This document shows positions 60,876-64,000 of a DNA stretch of 64,000 nt, piece by piece; position 1 is the stretch's first letter; every line of letters begins with the position of its first letter. The notes below the pieces were generated by a model. It did not search any database. It saw only the letters and a program-made list of their open reading frames with translations, and was not told the DNA's origin. The DNA is from Lumnitzera littorea (lineage: Eukaryota; Streptophyta; Magnoliopsida; Myrtales; Combretaceae): the NCBI GenBank assembly GCA_024138015.1, contig JAMXBB010000004.1:9690877-9754876 (forward strand). The letters are read 5' to 3'. The position numbers were made by a program, and so were the translations under genes.

Positions 60876-61408
60876 CTAAAATTTAAACTTATAACTATAG
60901 TATCCATATCAAATTTAGGATGGGATAATTCTTGAAAACGTTAGTTGGTTTGTAATTCAACTTTAGGTAATGGTGCTAGTTGACCCTTTGTTTTAGAAAA
61001 ATCATAATTTTGCAATGCTATAATATATCTCATAAGCAAATTAGAGATTTACTGTTATTTAAGAGTGTAAACAAGTCAAACTTACTTACAAATTATTAAA
61101 ACTTAGCATGATATTTAAATGACTTAGATTTGACCATAATAAAATTATGCTTAAACTTGAATTCAAGCTATTCAAGTAGTTTATCAAATCAATTTTAATG
61201 TCTTTTATATTTGATTAATAAGCTTGCGAACCTAATCTAGTACGAGGATAACTTATGTATAAATCTAGCTTAAGTCAAACCCATCAATTTGGTTTTTGTT
61301 AGAATTTCAAATAGAAAGAATTTAAATGAACTTGATGCGTATTCACCAAGGGGGAAATAGTAATTCCATTTCTCCCTTATTCTTTGAAGATGTTTTATGT
61401 CTTATTAC

Positions 61409-61933
61409 TAAGGGAGGGCGCGGTTTGGTTTGGTATGGTTCAACCCCTCTTACTGAATCGAATCTAATATAATGGTTAGGTTTTTCTTTTTTTTTTTTTT
61501 AAAGTTAAACCTAACAATTTGGTTTGGTTCGTAAATTTTTTGGACCAAATTAAAATCGGTTTGGTTTGGTTCAATTCACGGTTTGAACTATTTGTGTCAA
61601 ATTTTCACTAAACATTTTTATCTTCAATAAATATGAAATTTCAAATGGAATTCACTCAATTTAATCTTAATAATTAATATAAAATTATGATAAAAAATTA
61701 CAAAATATGAAAAATTTAATAAAATTTATGAAGATTGATAGAAAAAAATATAAAATAATTGCATAAATTTTTTTTATTTAACTAAATAGTTTAGTTTGAT
61801 TCAAAACAATATGGTTTAGTTTGCTTCTCTGAACTGAACTATGAACCAAACGGTTTATAAAAAAAATCGATTTTTTGATTTGGTTCGGTTTACAGTTCGA
61901 CTCATGATTCGTGGTTTTTTTTGCCTATCCTTA
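61409..61933. mobile_element. Non-autonomous hAT-type element
   Basis: The ends TAAGGGAGGGC and GCCTATCCTTA form an 11-bp inverted repeat with two mismatches. The element is flanked on both sides by cttattac (61401-61408 and 61934-61941), the 8-bp target duplication of hAT transposons. Subterminal regions carry repeated ggtttggtttgg and ttcggttt motifs on both sides, as hAT transposase-binding regions often do. No transposase. Confidence 0.8.
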
Positions 61934-61941
61934 CTTATTAC

Positions 61942-62820
61942 TTTGTTTCTTTCACTTTTTGCAATTCCTTTCTTAAAACTTAGGATTGTTTATTCCTTTG
62001 TCAAACTAAGGAATTGCAATTCAATGAAAAAACAACCCCCATTACCCACTCTCCTTGTACACCAAATCCACTTAAACCCACATCCACTACTTCCTGAAGC
62101 ATTCTTTGTATCACCACAAACTAATGACCTTGACTAAGATCCATATACGACACCCCAGCCTGAAGCACTCATTGCACCACTAATCAACCAATGACCTCGA
62201 CTAAGACCTAAATCCACTAGAACTACTCAAAGCACTTCAACCAAGACCTTGATCCAAAACAAACAAACCATTATGTTTTGACTAATGACCATGACTATGC
62301 CTTCGTCTTTGGCAATGGCAATCAAACCTTGACTCCCTTTCTCTTTACCATTTTAAATAGGTTCGATTTTTGTGAGAACTATAAACAACAAACTAAACCT
62401 CCTCGATTGATGGTGTTTTCTGGGATGATTAAAGTTTAGTTTGTACTTGAAGAGAGAAGAAGAGAGGGTGACTAGAGGAAGGAAAAGAAAGAGTAATTCC
62501 CAGCACCAACAAGCTGGGTAGTAATTTAAATATGCTTTATAACGGACATCCTCTTTCAAGGTTAGAGAAAAGAATTGAAGATTAGGGCTGAGAAAAAAAA
62601 CAAGAGCAATTTAGTTATTTAAATTTTATTATGAGTTTATTCATTAAGTTAGATTTTTTATAAGTAAACATTATAATGAGAATTATATCCTTATTCCGAA
62701 TTCGAATTCCATTTCCCCAGATGAACGACCACTAGTTAAAACAAAGTCATGCCTGTGCCTGTTAGATGGTGTTTAAGTGGAGATGAAATTTAAGAACTTT
62801 CAAACTTGACCACTCCTGCC
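61942..62820. other. Spacer before the phosphatase gene
   Basis: No supported gene. Two imperfect copies of a segment of about 66 bp (cctgaagca...aatgacct...actaagatcc near 62093 and 62159) are present. Confidence 0.45.
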
Positions 62821-63454
62821 ATTAACTCAACAATGCGCTCTCTTCCATTGCAAATCCCATCGGACCCATCCTCATCTTTTTAGCTTTTTCCTTGTAACTT
62901 GAGCCTTTAACAGTTCTATGCTACCCCCACAATGATATCAAACCTAAAATCCCAATTATTAAAGTCCTCTGACCTCTCTCACCTAAAGTGGACAAATATT
63001 TTATTCCCAAATTTAAAAAAAAAATTAACCGCCGAACAAAATTTGACCTCAACCTTAAATAACAAAAAAAAAAAAAAATCAAAAGATAATCCACCAACAC
63101 TCACACTCAAAAACACCACACCATCTCTCTCTTTCTCTCATTTTCTTTCTCTAAAGGAATCCCTATTCCGAAAAGCAATTTCCTCCTTTACCACTTTCCC
63201 GATTCAAACAAAGGCTTTTGTAGGGCAAAAACCAAACGAAAGTCGAAAACTAAAACCCTCCAGATAAAATTAATAATAGTAATGCCCCAGTTCTCTTCTG
63301 AATTTTCTCCTCCTCCTTCTCCCTGACGCAAAAAACCTAATTTTCTTTCCGCTAGGCCATGCAATTACAATCTGTGAAATTATAAGTCTTGTGTCTTGAG
63401 ATAATTCTCGTTGACTTTTTTTTTTCTTATTTTGGTTTTTTTTCTTCTGGGTAG
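62821..63454 (+). promoter_or_regulatory. Probable promoter and 5' UTR of the phosphatase gene
   Basis: CT-rich tracts (ccatctctctctttctctc at 63120-63139, tctcctcctccttctccctg at 63305-63324) are typical of plant 5' UTRs. The bases just before the ATG read ttttttcttctgggtag, a good 3' splice site, so the leader may contain an intron ending at 63454. A short upstream ATG lies at 63359-63361. The start of transcription cannot be placed. Confidence 0.5.
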
Positions 63455-63629
63455 ATGGAGCAATCCGTTTTAGATGATATAATCGATAGATTACTAGAGG
63501 TTAGGTCCCGACCTGGAAAGCAAGTCCAGTTATCGGAATCGGAGATCCGACAACTTTGTGTTGTTTCTAGAGATATCTTCTTACGACAGCCTAACTTGTT
63601 GGAGCTAGAAGCACCCATCAAGATTTGTG
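63455..63629 (+). CDS. TOPP: PP1 catalytic subunit (type-one protein phosphatase), first coding exon
   Basis: The exon encodes 58 residues plus the first base of the next codon. Landmarks are LDDIIDRLLEVRSRPGKQVQ, LSESEIRQLC and SRDIFLRQPNLLELEAPIKIC, the conserved N-terminus of PP1 Ser/Thr phosphatases. The exon ends exactly where the first metal-binding motif (GDxHG) should start, at a tgtg/gtataa donor (phase 1). In plants PP1 is encoded by the TOPP family and acts in cytosol and nucleus with regulatory subunits on many phosphoproteins. The catalytic residues lie in exons beyond the window, so integrity cannot be judged. An open reading through the donor to 63694 gives a Phe-rich tail and is intron sequence. 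Confidence 0.93.
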
Positions 63630-64000
63630 GTATAAAAACCCTAACTTTTTTTTTAATCAACTTCTTCTTCTTCATTGGTTTTGGATTATGTTGAAGCTTT
63701 GGTCTTACTAGGGTTTTATTATTGTATCTATTGGGCTGCGAGTTTGACTGTGGATTGATTGAACTAATTCTATTACGGTCCCGTTAACTAGTGCTTGGTT
63801 TACTTATTAAGTAGCCAAAGCAAGAAATTATTCACTTTTGCTTGGTTGATTATGTATTTCACGGAAAAACAAGTAACTAGTGTCCTTTGGTGTGAGTATC
63901 ATAGGCGCTCGCTGGGGAGTTTATAAAGATTACAGTTAGGAAACAAGTATCTGAGATTAGTTTCTCTACTTCAGACATTTGTACTGGAATCCTCATTAGT
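63630..64000 (+). other. Start of phosphatase intron 1
   Basis: It opens with gtataaaaaccc and is T-rich. No further PP1 coding sequence is seen before the window ends, so the intron is at least 371 bp. Confidence 0.8.

Noticed and set aside
61841..62137. 98-codon plus-strand frame
   Set aside because: Starts inside the hAT-type element and crosses its right end, so it is a chance frame.
62932..63267. 111-codon plus-strand frame upstream of PP1
   Set aside because: Low-complexity Ser/Lys/Leu composition in a probable 5' UTR and promoter region; no family signature.
1..64000. CRISPR arrays, rRNA genes, prokaryotic operons
   Set aside because: No regularly spaced identical repeats, rRNA landmarks or gene-dense operon layout were seen; the window is plant nuclear DNA.

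Overview
This is AT-rich nuclear DNA from a plant, almost certainly a eudicot; the species cannot be named from the sequence. The evidence is long intergenic spacers, Ty1-copia and large-LTR retrotransposon remnants, several MITE families, a cyclophilin gene with a promoter of plant type (site II and telo-box motifs), and a plant PP1 phosphatase first exon. There is no prokaryotic, CRISPR or rRNA signal.

Layout. 1-8.5 kb is a gene-free spacer with dispersed repeats, a hairpin MITE (4859-5153) and a CACTA-type MITE (7494-7961). 8.5-10.1 kb holds one complete cyclophilin gene on the plus strand, with a 5'-UTR intron and an intronless CDS at 9449-9973. 12.1-23.5 kb is the most unusual part: a minus-strand tandem array of six small, secreted, proline-rich peptide-precursor genes in two subfamilies, ordered A1-B1-A2-B2-B3-B4. 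A1 has one in-frame stop and B4 has decayed; B1, A2, B2 and B3 are open. The array grew by duplication of an A+B block (about 11.8-14.1 kb and 15.2-18.1 kb) and then of B blocks with their flanks (about 19.4-21.1 kb and 22.9 kb onwards).

25.1-31.9 kb: the upstream flank of B4 has been split by a 1.2-kb solo LTR (25563-26783, TSD ctaga) and a complete but broken Ty1-copia element (26843-31854, TSD ttaca). The B3 flank keeps the unoccupied version of both sites. 33-41 kb is a diverged segmental duplication without a recognisable gene. It contains a second CACTA-type MITE and a 620-bp tandem duplication. 41-47 kb is a spacer with a large (AT)n tract and a hairpin MITE. 47299-50353 is a 3.05-kb solo LTR (TSD tccct). 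51.2-59.1 kb is a very degraded second Ty1-copia element with a TRIM-like 449-bp element inside its reverse transcriptase. 59.1-62.8 kb is a spacer with a hairpin MITE and a 525-bp hAT-type element (TSD cttattac). At the right edge begins a type-one protein phosphatase gene (first coding exon 63455-63629), which continues past the window.

The two housekeeping genes and the peptide cluster have no evident functional link. The peptide precursors share a signal peptide, a basic tract, an SPPPPP-type block and a tyrosine-ended Pro-rich tail. That fits a family of secreted hydroxyproline-rich peptides or small wall glycoproteins; I cannot match it to a named family, and its function is open. Repeat boundaries without a stated duplication were set by eye and may be off by tens of bases.
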